From: Prosopocoilus inquinatus
Taxonomy: Eukaryota > Arthropoda > Insecta > Coleoptera > Lucanidae
Reading direction: 5' to 3'
DNA: 64,000 nt
Assembly (NCBI GenBank): GCA_036172665.1
Contig: CM069876.1
Span: forward strand, 45,849,001 to 45,913,000
Shown: positions 12,830 to 23,249 of the stretch, in pieces
Position numbering within the stretch: position 1 is the first letter of the stretch
Layout of the letters: each line of letters begins with the position of its first letter
Notes under the pieces: generated by a model
The model's input: the letters and a program-made list of their open reading frames with translations, nothing else
What the model was told of the DNA's origin: nothing
Database searches by the model: none
Position numbers and translations under genes: made by a program

Positions 12830-15800
12830 TGTTTTTGATCATTTGTTTTTGTTCTGGTAGACGGAGCTACAGGAAAAATGTCTAAATTCTTTTTCTCCTT
12901 TCCAGATATTCGATTCAATTTTTTGTCGTGCCTTTTCGTTTTTTTTCCGCGATCGGCTGAATTGAACTTTTTCAGGGAATTCTTTGGCATTCCGATTTTA
13001 TGGCGCTGTCTTTATTTCTGTTGATTCTTTCGTATTCCGACAGACGGAGCTGCTTTTTCCTGGTGAATTCCTTTGTTTGTCGCGCTGTGTTCACTTTGCC
13101 TTTTCTTCGGTGTCTTTGTATCAAAAGATCCATTTGCATTCCGACAAATGGAGCTGCTCTTTCTTATTTTCCTAGAAGCAATTTTACGCTCTTCCTCGAC
13201 GTTCTTTTTTGTTTGTATTCCGTCACCTTAATTTTTCTTTCTTTTCCTTGAACTCTTCAGTACTTGAATTATTTTTTTGTCGTGCCGTTTGGTTGTTTCT
13301 TGCAGTGGATTCTTTGGCATTTCGAAAGATGGCGCTGTCTTTCTTTCTATTGATTCTTTTGTATTCCGACAGATGGAGCTGCTTATTCCTTTATTTCTAG
13401 CGTTGTGTTCTGTGTGCCTTTTTTTCGGTGTCTTTGTAACAAAAGATTCTTTCACATGCCGATAGATGGAGCTGCTTTTCACGAACAGGATTTGTTCGAT
13501 TTGCCTTTTTTTCTTTTTGGTGACTGTACAAGAACTTCTTTTTGGTGACTGTACAAAAAATTCTCTTGGTGTCTTTGTATCAAAAGTTTCTTTTGCATCC
13601 CGACAGATGGAGCTGCCTTTTTTGATCGCTCTTTCTTATTTTGCAAGAAGAAGAAGAAGCAATTTTGCGCTCTTCCTCGACGTTCTTTCTTTTGTTTGTT
13701 TTCCGTCACCTTATTTTTTTTTCTTTTCCTTGAATTTTTCATTACTCGAATTATTTTTTTTGTCGTGCCGTTTGGTTCTTTCTTGCAGTGGATTCTTTGG
13801 CATTCCGATGGATGGCGCTGTCTTTCTTTCTGTTGATCCTTTTGTATTCCGACAGATGGAGTTGCTTTTACCTGGTGAATTCCTTTATTTCTAGCGTTGT
13901 GTTCTGTTTGCCTTTTTTTCGGTGTCTTTGTAACAAAAGATTCTTTTACATGCCGATAGATGGAGCTGCTTTTCACGGACAGGATTTATTCGGTTTGCCT
14001 TCTATTTTTTTGGTGACTTTGTACAAAAGATTCTTTTGGTGTCTTTGTATCAAAAGTTTCCTTTGCATCCCGATAGATGGAGCTGCCGTTTTCGATCTCT
14101 CTTTTTTAAATTTTTTCACAGATGCGGTTTGTGGTCTTCCCCAATTTTTTTTTGTTCGTGTTCTGCTACGTTAAAACTTTTTCTTGAAAAAAATTACCAT
14201 TTCTACGGCTTCTTTTGCATTCCGTTAGATGGAGTTGCCTTTGCTGACGAACTTCTTTATTTCTCGCGCTCTCTTCAGTTTGCCGTTTTTTTTTGCGGCG
14301 CCTTTGTACCAAAATATTCTTGTGCATGCCGATAGATGGAGCTTCCTTTTTTTTCTGATAAATTCTATATTCTCATCTTTATTTCACAAGATTCTTTCAT
14401 ATTCCGATAGATGGAGCTGCTCTTTCCGAAAGCTTTTTTTATTTTTTTTTCGTTCTCTGTTTACGTTGAAACTTCTTCTTCTTTGGAACATTTTTTTTCG
14501 TGTAGTGGTAGATGGCCTTCTCTTTATTTCTATGCACTCTTTTCTATTCCGACAGATGGAGTTGCTTGTTCTGACGTTTCTTTTTTGCTACTTTGTTAGA
14601 ATGGTTTTGTTTCTTCCGTACTCTATTACTCCGCAACTAAAGTCTTTACCGGCGATTTTTTTTTCTCGCGCTCCTTTCTGTCTGTTTTCCTATTTGACTA
14701 GTTTTTTTTCTGTTTCAAAAGATGGCGCTCGCAGTCTTTATTTCCATGTTTACGTTTGTATTCCGTTAGATGGAGTTGCTTTTTTTAATGATGTTTTTTG
14801 TTCTCGTAGAAGAACTTGCCTTCTTCGACGGATTCATTTGTTTTCTCTTTTGTTGTCTCTTTTTGCATTTTTGTCGAAGATTTCCTTTGCATCCTGTAGA
14901 TGGCGCTGTCCTTATTACTACGGTTTTTTCTTTTATATTTGAAAAGAATGAGTTGCCTTCGTTGAGCATTTTTTTTAATCTCTTTTTCGAGCCCTTTTTA
15001 CATTTTTCTCGATGATTTCTTTTGTATCTTGTAGATGGCGTTGTCTTTATTACTACGTTTTTTTATGTTCTGAAAGATGGAGTTGCCTTCCTTGAAGAAT
15101 TTTTTTAATTTTCTTTTTCGAGCCCTTTTTATATTTCCGTCAAAGATTTCTTTCGTATCCTGTAGATGGCGCTGCTTTTTACATTTTTGTCGATGATTAC
15201 TTTTGTATCTTGTAGATGGCGCTGTCTTTATTACTACGGTTTTTTTTATATTCTAAAAAATGGAGTTGCCTTCCTTGATGATTTTTTTTAATTCTCGTAT
15301 AGATGGAGTCGCCTTCTTCAACAGATTCTTTTGTTTTCAATTGCTACAGAACAAACGTCTCTAATGATGATTTTTTTTCTTTTTTTTTTCAAGCTCTTTT
15401 TGCATTTTTATCGATGATTTTCTCCTTTGCATCCTGTAGATGGCGTTGTCTTTATTTCTACGTTTTCTTCTTTACATTCCGAAAGATGGAGTTGGCCTTT
15501 CTGATGATTTTGCATCTTTATCAATGATTTCCCCCTTTGTATCCTGTAGATGGCGTTGTCTTTATCTCGACGTTTTCTTCTTTATATTCCGAAAGATGGA
15601 GTTGGGCTTTTCTGCTTGGGCTTTTTTTTTATCTGCGAGAATAAAAAAGTCGTCAAGAATGGCAACTCCATCTAATCTTCAACGGATTCTTTTGTTTTCA
15701 GTTGCTAGAAAACAATTGTCTTTAAATATGAACTCTGTTTTCTTTTTCTGTTCGAGCCCTTTTTGCATTTTTTTTTTTCGATTCTTTTGCTTTTAGCTAC

Positions 15801-16110
15801 CACAGAACAAATGGTCTTTAAAGACGAATTCTTTTTTTCTTTCTCCGAGGAGTCCGTTCTGCATTTTTGTCTCTGTGTAGTTGTCTCTTGTATCCTGTAG
15901 ATGGCGTTGACTTTCAATTTCGATTCGTTTTTATTTGGATACACCCCAAATTATTTTCTTTTTAATTGAACTGTTCCACATTTCACAGATGAACTTCTTT
16001 TTTTTTTTACTTTCCGATGCATTCTTAATTCTTTTACTTTGCGATAGATGGCGTCGTCATTCCTCGACGAATTCGTTTCCAATCCGCCAGATGGCGCATC
16101 TTTTGTTTTT
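12830..16110 (+). repeat. Irregular array of 'agatgg(a/c)g(c/t)tg' units, ~30 copies
   Basis: T-rich sequence in which 'agatggagctgc', 'agatggagttgcc' or 'agatggcg(c/t)tgtc' recurs about every 50-120 bp. Examples lie at about 13,371, 13,464, 13,605, 13,854, 13,958, 14,227, 14,552, 14,768, 14,898, 15,034, 15,164, 15,215, 15,439, 15,550 and 15,900. The usual lead-in is 'ttccgacag', 'tgccgatag' or 'catcctgtag'. The forward and reverse open frames are low-complexity shadows. Confidence 0.85.
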
Positions 16111-16149
16111 TAAATATACGTTTTTTTTTTTTTTTAATTCTGATGCCTG

Positions 16150-18180
16150 AAATTGTCATTTACTTGTTACTTATTCACCTGTTTATTACGACCCCCTTCC
16201 CCCCCTCACGTAAGGTTTCGAATAATTCTTTGTGTGTTACATTCGGTCGCTTATTAATTAAATAAAATTAACAACTGACGCGTTTCCGAACGAAGAGGCG
16301 AAGAGAAATTCTAAGAGTGCCAGAACTCTAACTTATACATAACATTAAGACCGGTCCATATGCTGTGCATTGGGCTTCGATGTATTACATAAATGGTAGT
16401 AAATAATAGATTTTTGTATGTGTATATGCTTACAAGAACCAACTGTAGTTACGATCGGGAAGCTGGTTTTTCTTTTTTTTTTCTACGCGCGAAGTCGAAC
16501 TCGAAACGGATTCGAAGTGGCAACCAACACAAAAGAGAGATGGAGAGTTTTCTTTTTTTTTTTTTTTTTTAAATGAGTTACTCCACCACGATCTTCTTTT
16601 TTTTTGTATGTACTTAAATCGGTATTAGTAGATATTTAAAGATTTTATTTATTTTAGAGCGAGCGAGAGAGAGAGAGAAAGCTTTCACGGTTTTCAAGGC
16701 ACGAGCAAATTTAAACTCACACTCATTCTTATTTTGTTTTTTTTTTTAATTTATAAAGCGATTATTAAAAAAAAATCCAATTAGTTTCAAGAAGTCTGAA
16801 GTTACACACTTACGCGTGTACAGTTCCGACGAAAATAAATGTCTCTTCACAAAAAATAATTACTGGCGAGTTAACTTAATCGTCCTTGAACACTGAATGA
16901 AAGTGACAAGGTAACTCAGTATTTGTTTATCCGTCTTTTTCTCTTAACCTCGACGTTTATTCTTAAATTATTGTTATTATAATTAATATTATTATTATTA
17001 TTAATTTTCATCTGATGGATTGCTCTAAGCTCGTCCAGCTTGAAACGGACCTTCTTCGTTGCACGTAGACCTAAGCGTTAAGCTAGCGGTAACTTAAGAG
17101 ATTAGTGAGAGAAATAAATTAATAAATAAATAAGTAAATAAATGACCGTACACTAAAGTAGCTTAGATTTTTCTAATGTTTTGTCTGTGTTATTAAACGA
17201 AAACAAACAAACAAAAAAAATAATAATAATAAGAAAACGTACGACGTACATACGTACACGGTGTAAGGGTACATAACTTAAAGTAAAAAAAAAAAGAAAA
17301 AACGAATCGAGAAGGGACTTTTTTTTTGTAAACCAGTGGGAAATTTCACTAAAATTAAAACGAGGCACTTTCCTGTTTCTCCTGTTGTTAATATTATTAT
17401 TATTATATTTTGCGGGTACCTATTCTATGTTTTAATTAATTAAATATTTAATTTAATCTTTAGTGCAATTTGAATGAAGCAAAAATCAATTTGAGACCGT
17501 TCCGTTCCAATGAAATCAGTGCAATAAAAGCTTATTATAGCTCGCCGAAAGGAATTCGGATTTGTTATAGTATTCCATTTCGAAATTGGTTTTTAAACCA
17601 TTCTAGTGGCGCATGCAATGCCGATGAAATCAGTTTCAAAACGGAACACCATACACAAAATGGCGTTTTATTTTTTAATTTAGTATTTAAAGAGACATTC
17701 CATAACATATTTTGCGGTGCCTGTGAGATACCGCAAGACGTGTTCTTTTGCCGTTGTGTAAAAAAAAAAAGAAATTGTACTCCTATTATTTTCGCGCTTA
17801 GGCAAACCAATACTCTGTTGTGTTTTCTTTTCTTTTCTTTTTTTTTTTTTGATTTTTTTGTTTTTAACTCGAAAGATTTTATGTGATTCGTGTTGTTGTT
17901 GTTGTTGTTGGCTTTGTTTATTTACTCCTAAAGATAATAAATAGACTGTTGCAGCCCAGCAATAAATAAATAAAGCGGTCGGATATTTTAGTGTAACTTC
18001 CAGTATTCGCTGTGAATGATGATCATGATGATGATGATGATGATGATGATAACGTAATAATAGAAGTGATTGCTGTATTAATTTTTAGTCGATTAAAATT
18101 TTAAAAAGAAGTTGCCCGGGGCTTTTATTTTCCCTTTTAATTTCCCTTTTTTTAAATTAAATATAAAGACCACCTCTAAG
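16150..18180. other. AT-rich non-coding stretch with microsatellites
   Basis: No supported gene is seen. It contains long T and A tracts, (ga)n near 16,660, a (gtt)n run near 17,890 and a (gat)n run at about 18,017-18,050. It may be an extended Evi5 3' UTR or intergenic sequence; the sequence does not decide. Confidence 0.5.
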
Positions 18181-18189
18181 AGAAAAAAA

Positions 18190-19335
18190 AGTGTATGAAA
18201 GAGATGATTATATTGATTGTCGGACAGCGACGAGGTCTTCCCTTCCAAAAAATTATAAAGTAGAGGTGATTACACTGACTGTCGGACAGCGACAAGTTCT
18301 TCCTTTCCAAAAATTTATAACAAAGAGATGATTATAATGATTGTCGGACAGCGACAAGGTCTTCCCTTCCAAAAAAAATATAAGAAAAAGGTGATTATAC
18401 TGACTGTCGGACAGCGACAAGTTCTTCCTCTCCAAAAATTTATAAGAAAGAGATGATTATATTGATTGTCGGATAGCAACAAGATCCTTCCTTCCAAAAA
18501 ATTATAAAGTAGAGGTGATTATACTGACTGTCGGACAGCGACAAGTTCTTCCTTTCCAAAAATTTATAAGAAAGAGATGATTATATTGATTGTCGGACAG
18601 CGACGAGGTATTCCCTTCCAAAAAATTATAAAGTACAGGTGATTATACTGACTGTCGGACAGCGATAAGTACTTCCTTTCCAAAATTTTATAAGAAAGAG
18701 ATGATTATATTTATTGTCCGACAGCGGCAAGGTCTTCCCTTCCAAAAAATTATAAAGTAGAGGTGATTATACTGACTGTCGGACAGCGACAAGTTCTTCC
18801 TTTGCAAAAATTTATAAGAAAGAGATGATTATATTGATTGTCGGACAGTGACAAGGTCTTCCCTTCCAAAAAATTATAAAGTAGAGGTGATTACACTGAC
18901 TGTCGGACAGCGACAAGTTCTTCCTTTGCAAAAATTTATAAGAAAGAGATGATTATATTGATTGTCGGACGGCGACGAGGTCTTCCCTTCCAAAAAATTA
19001 TAAAGTACAGGTGATTATACTGACTGTCGGACAGCGATAAGTACTTCCTTTCCAAAATTTTATAAGAAAGAGATGATTATATTTATTGTCCGACAGCGGC
19101 AAGGTCTTCCCTTCCAAAAAATTATAAAGTAGAGGTGATTATACTGACTGTCGGACAGCGACAAGTTCTTCCTTTGCAAAAATTTATAAGAAAGAGGCGA
19201 CAAGTTCTTCCTTTGCAAAAATTTATAAGAAAGAGATGATTATATTGATTGTCGGACGGCGACAAGGTCTTCCTTTCCAAAAAATTATAAGAAAAAGGTG
19301 ACTATACTGACTGTCGGACGACAAGATTTTCCCTT
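18190..19335. repeat. 62-bp minisatellite with two alternating unit types
   Basis: 'gtcggacagcgacaag' recurs at about 62-bp spacing (18,221; 18,283; 18,345; 18,408 and on), about 18 copies. Units alternate between one with 'gaaagagatgattatattgat' broken as 'gagatgattatattga' and one with 'agaggtgattatactga', so the true period is a ~125-bp dimer. A short truncated copy sits near 19,197. Confidence 0.9.
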
Positions 19336-20348
19336 TTTAATTTTTGGAGACCGTTAATCCGAGCCGTAAATTTGTAAGTTGCCAGGAGGAAATTCCAAAA
19401 CAATTGAAAAACGTTGGGAAAGTTCAAGGACGACGTCCTAAAACAACTTCGAATAAATAAAATTTTATGCTTAAATAATTACAACACAACGAACATATGA
19501 GAACAATGTTCTTGAAATTGAAATGACAGAATTAAAAAGAAAAAAAAAATTATAGCGCCATCTTTTACAATAAGTCGTAAATTTTTTTAATTTTATTTAT
19601 GGGGAAGTTGAGAAATGCTAAACGAATTCAAAAAATTGTGTGACAAAAAAAAGAAAACAATTTTAAGTAAATAAAATCGAACGCCAATGGTTCAGAGAAG
19701 TTTCAAAGGAATTTCAAACACATGTAAGTAGCGCCATCTGTTAATCTGCAGCTGCTATTAATTTTGTATCTATCTTCCAATTCCGTTTCCTGTTTCAAAA
19801 CAGTTGAAAACAAATTTATTTCAGAACGTTCGAGGAGGACAATGTTCTTAAAACATCTTTGAATTAAAAAAAAAAGAAAAGAAACGAACGTGGCGCCGTC
19901 TGTTGCCGCAAGTCGCCGGTGTAACTTTGTCATCTTTATTTGTGGGCGGGGAAACAATTTCAAGGTTACTCTGAAAATCGCCAAATAAATTTACGAAATA
20001 ATGTAATAATAAACAATTTGAAATGAACAGAGTTGAACGCAAATGGTTAAAAAAAAAAGAGTTTTTCAAAGAAGCTTTAAACGTAAGCGGCGCCATCTAT
20101 TAACCTGCAGCTGATCTCTTTAAAATCGTTTTTCAAAATTTTTCAAAATTCAAAGTTTCAAGACATTTTTCAAAATAAATTTCTTCAAAGAAACCGTTCG
20201 AGAATAGTTTAAGCGTACTCCGCGTGGCGCTAATTTTCGAGAACACTTGTGATATTTCTTAGAAATAGGATAATTTAATTTAATTAGCATTGAACCAAAG
20301 AATCTTTTTTATAATTCATTTACTTTCTTAATAATAAATATCGTGAAT
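19336..20348. other. Intergenic sequence with scattered 'gcgccatctg' motifs
   Basis: No gene is supported. The motif family of the 13-16 kb array recurs in reverse orientation as 'gcgccatct' near 19,556, 19,731 and 20,090. Three T/A-rich segments resemble one another and look like an old, diverged repeat. Confidence 0.45.
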
Positions 20349-20497
20349 AGATAAAACAGCGACATCCTACGATCGTTTGCAGTGAAAATTTCGAACTACG
20401 TCTCTGCTGAAGAAGCCTCAAATAGGGCTGAAACAGCTGTACAGAGGCTGCTCGAGGTTTTCGCTGCAATCAAAAACGATTTGCAACAATTTTCTTT
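20349..20497 (+). ncRNA. Type I hammerhead ribozyme in a ~145-bp dispersed repeat (intact copy)
   Basis: The hammerhead core is complete. CTGAAGA is at 20407-20413. Stem II is 20414-20418 with 20425-20429 (loop CAAATA). GAAA is at 20430-20433, and a minimal stem III AC-AGCT-GT spans 20433-20440. The cleavage triplet is GTA, so the cut is predicted after 20441. Stem I inner pairs 20400-20406 with 20442-20448 (7 bp, one GU). An internal loop (ACTAC / TGC) follows, then outer stem I pairs 20377-20394 with 20452-20469, all 18 positions pairing (three GU). The asymmetric stem I loop facing loop II fits type I hammerheads with tertiary contacts. One deviation: the first stem II pair is A-U, usually G-C. 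Type I hammerheads are known in Penelope-like elements, retrozymes and SINE-like repeats. Confidence 0.8.
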
Positions 20498-20641
20498 TTT
20501 TTAATAAGTATTGTAATAATAAAAGGTGCTGGGTAAAAATTGTGCAAACCGGGGACTTCACTTCTAGTTACGCCACTGAATTTTCAATAATTAAATTAAT
20601 TATGCAGACCATACGACTTGAATGACAAGGGTAAGTCATTT

Positions 20642-20848
20642 CCAGGGAAAAGAATTCAGCCCACTCCTTCCGCGAAGGATCGTATTAGCTCCATCCAAAA
20701 TTAGTTCTACGAAGCACGAACGCTCGCATTGCACCCCTTCCCTCCAACTCAGTAACTATTAGACGCCGCATCGGAGCCGCGGAAGGGTGGAAAGACGTTC
20801 GGCATAAAAAGCGTCCGAATACTAAGAGGACTGAATTCTTTTCCCTGG
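20642..20848. mobile_element. 207-bp MITE with perfect 18-bp terminal inverted repeats
   Basis: The left end (20642-20659, ccagggaaaagaattcag) is the exact reverse complement of the right end (20831-20848). TCATTT directly flanks both ends (20636-20641 and 20849-20854), as expected of a target-site duplication. The interior has no ORF and is GC-richer than its surroundings. It is non-autonomous; its superfamily is not assigned because 6 bp is an unusual duplication length. Confidence 0.8.
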
Positions 20849-21406
20849 TCATTTCATTTCATAAACTTGATTGGTGTACTTAATAAATCCCCGCGATTTG
20901 TTTTGTAACCACAATAAAAGAAAAACACTATTTTATTTACACAGTTTCCACACACGCACGCAAAATAAACAGCAATTACAATCAGTTATCGGTAAAGCTG
21001 GCTTCCCACGATACGTATTTTGAATCTTTATTGAAGTGTGAAACTCATCCGAAAATAAAAACGTCACACACGATGCTTGGAACGGAATTGAAATTTATTT
21101 AAGGAACGATTTTTGTCGTTGGGGCATTTTGGAATAGCGAATGCCTGGCGCGGAACGATACAAACCGTGGAAGGAGTTCTGGCTATCATCCGCCATCCAA
21201 AGTACGATCCGTGAAGATGCCTGCGCGTCGTGGGAAGCCAGCTTAACAAACTCAACGGTGTTTGGAGGAAAAAAAAAACAACACGCAGGTTCTTTCACGT
21301 ACTAATCAGAGATAACGAAACCAAGAGTGTGATTTCAAGGAAAATTTCAAAACATCACCAATCGAATAAAAAAAATGAAAGAAAAAAGGAAAGAGATGCT
21401 TCTAAT

Positions 21407-21437
21407 AGATAAGGACGAGGATGGGAGGGTATATAAA
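21407..21437 (+). promoter_or_regulatory. GATA site and TATA box of the CBM14 gene at 21.5 kb
   Basis: AGATAAG (21407-21413) lies 16 bp before TATATAAA (21430-21437), which is 78 bp before the ATG at 21516. The same GATA-TATA arrangement precedes the other + strand secreted genes in the window. Confidence 0.7.
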
Positions 21438-21515
21438 CCTATTAGGAGAAATAATATCAAACCAATCATAAATCGAAGAGGAGGTTGTTTGTGTTAAGTG
21501 AAAAACGAAAACAAA

Positions 21516-21904
21516 ATGAAAGGTAGGTTATTATTTTGATACTAATTCGTTCATTTGATGCGTTTGAAATAGAATTAAAAAAAAAATCTCATTTCAGCTG
21601 AAGCCTGGGCGGCGTGCATTTTGCTGGCGACCGTCGTTTATGCCATCGGTAAGTTCTTTTTTGTTTTTCCGGTTTCTGTTTGAATCGTACTATTTCAGAC
21701 CTGCCCTGTCCTCAAAACGAGGCGATTCCCACCTTCCTGGCCGATCCAGATGATTGCACCGTTTACTACGAGTGCTCAAATGGAATCCCCATCAAGTTAG
21801 TCTGTCCACTGGGAACTGTTTTCAACCCCCGGTTAGACGTATGCGACCACCCTGTGAACGTGCCGAATTGCAAAAACAACGAGGCCAGCAAAAATTATCC
21901 CTAA
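21516..21904 (+). CDS. Small secreted CBM14 (peritrophin-A type) chitin-binding protein, 87 aa
   Basis: Three exons: 21516-21522 (ATGAAAG), 21598-21648 and 21699-21904 (TAA at 21902-21904), with phase 1 introns of 75 and 50 bp. The protein starts MKAEAWAACILLATVVYA, a signal peptide, and the mature chain is one CBM14 domain. Six cysteines occur in the family order (LPCP, DDCTVYYEC, LVCP, LDVCD, PNC), with the aromatic YYEC segment and the VFNP...CD motif that typify chitin binding. The length suits a single-domain peritrophin-like protein, which would bind chitin in the peritrophic matrix or cuticle after secretion. A paralogue with identical gene structure lies on the other strand at 59.1-59.5 kb. 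Family call secure; tissue not shown. Confidence 0.9.
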
Positions 21905-21927
21905 CGCAACATTTTTTTTTTTTTTTT

Positions 21928-22219
21928 CAATAACAACACTTTGCAAGCGGGGTTAATCGTTTAGTGAACAGCACAGGGCCCAGTGCACGTCCCAGGCGCA
22001 CCCCACTCATTTCATTGATTTTTCTTTTCAATAACAACACTTTGCATTGGGGTTAATGGTTTAGTGAACAGCACAGGGCCCAGTGCACGTCCTAGGCGTA
22101 CCCCACTCATTTCATTGATTTTTTCTTTTCAATAACAACACTTTGCTCTGGGGTTAATCGTTTAGTGAACAGCACAGGGCCCAGTGCACGTCCCAGGCGC
22201 ACCCCACTCATTTCATTGA
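21928..22219. repeat. Three ~101-bp tandem copies after the CBM14 gene
   Basis: Copies begin at about 21,928, 22,029 and 22,130 with 'caataacaacactttgc' and contain 'cagcacagggcccagtgcac'. They are nearly identical. On the minus strand each copy reads SGVRLGRALGPVLFT, which resembles the G-x-x-x-G-x-x-L-G-P motif of non-LTR reverse transcriptases, so the unit may derive from a retrotransposon fragment. The array probably lies in the 3' UTR of the CBM14 gene. Confidence 0.8.
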
Positions 22220-22644
22220 ACGTTTTTCGTTTTGTGAAAGTTGTAAACAATTTTGTAATATGTAATAATCATAAAATGTGAGTCAGAGAGTTTTTGTTTT
22301 ATCCTCAAGAATATTTACGTCGTGGAGATAAACCGATTGACGGAAGTAAATCTTCTTATCTTGTCATTCACGTAACTTCCTGTCGCCTCTAATGATAAGG
22401 GGATGAAGCGCCTGTCAGATGCACGCCTTTAATTTTTTTCATTCGCAAACTTCACGATTTTTAATACTTACGTGTGATCGTAATCGAAAAAACGCAATGA
22501 GATTGATGGCCGGCTCTTATCGGGCACTTTTCTAAACACAAGTGGATTACATGTTTATCTTAAGATTGTCTAGATTAGAAGCCTGAATGAGTTCAAACTC
22601 GACTACCAAAACGGTACATCACACAGAGCCACCGAACTACTTAA

Positions 22645-22889
22645 TAAAAAATTTTGTGCAAATCGTTCTTGATTGCAGTGAAAACCTCGAGCAGCCTCTG
22701 TACAGCTGTTTCAGCCCTGCTTGGGGCTTCGTCAGCAGACACGTAGCTCGACATTCCCACTGCAAACAAAAACGACTTGTCCAATTTATTCGCAATTGCT
22801 GACGAAGCCCCAAGCAGGGCTGAAACAGCTGTACAGAGGCTGCTCGAGGTTTTCACTGCAATCAAAAACGATTTGCACAAAATTTTTTA
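22645..22889. repeat. Inverted pair of hammerhead repeats (palindrome, ~91-bp arms)
   Basis: Arm 22645-22735 and arm 22799-22889 are reverse complements with about one mismatch, around a 63-nt spacer. Each arm carries CTGACGA, stem II, GAAA, stem III and the 3' strand of stem I. The 5' strand of stem I exists only for the minus-strand copy, in the spacer. Confidence 0.85.
22673..22765 (-). ncRNA. Type I hammerhead ribozyme, minus strand
   Basis: Read on the minus strand, CTGACGA lies at 22735-22729. Stem II and GAAA follow, then stem III AC-AGCT-GT and the GTA cleavage triplet (cut predicted between 22701 and 22700). Outer stem I pairs 22765-22748 with 22690-22673 at 17 of 18 positions, including several changes relative to the 20.4-kb copy that keep pairing through GU. 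Inner stem I has one G-G mismatch. It is probably a functional or recently functional copy. Confidence 0.65.
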
Positions 22890-23240
22890 AAAACTTTCAT
22901 TATGCTTTGACAGCAAGCATGGCCGCCTTGCATGGGGGACTTATTAGGAGCAAATCCCGCTTCAATTTGTCTATCCTACTGCAATGTCAGGTCAAAAAGC
23001 GATCGTAAGATGTCGCTATTTTATCTGTTCATCGAACTAATTAATGTACGAATGGAAAGAAAATCTAAAATTTCAGAAATTTAATACTCCCATACTAATT
23101 TATTACTTGAACTATTTTTTTTTTCATGTCAGATTGCGAATGATCGTCACAAGGCATAAGTAATGAAATAAATTTAAAGCCATCCATTAAACTATCTGCT
23201 TAAGTTAATCACAGTCATATATCACAGGAGTCGGGCGTTC
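22890..23240. other. AT-rich stretch with the head of a hammerhead repeat (minus strand)
   Basis: No gene is seen. On the minus strand, 'cagataaaatagcgacat' at about 23,025 and the following bases match the start of the repeat at 20,349 and 56,296. A longer, rearranged hammerhead element therefore appears to span about 23,030 down to 22,645. Confidence 0.5.
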
Positions 23241-23249
23241 ACTGTCACG

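Noticed and set aside
18190..19335. Regular repeat array resembling a CRISPR array
   Set aside because: Units are joined without unique spacers, and the context is a spliced eukaryotic genome.
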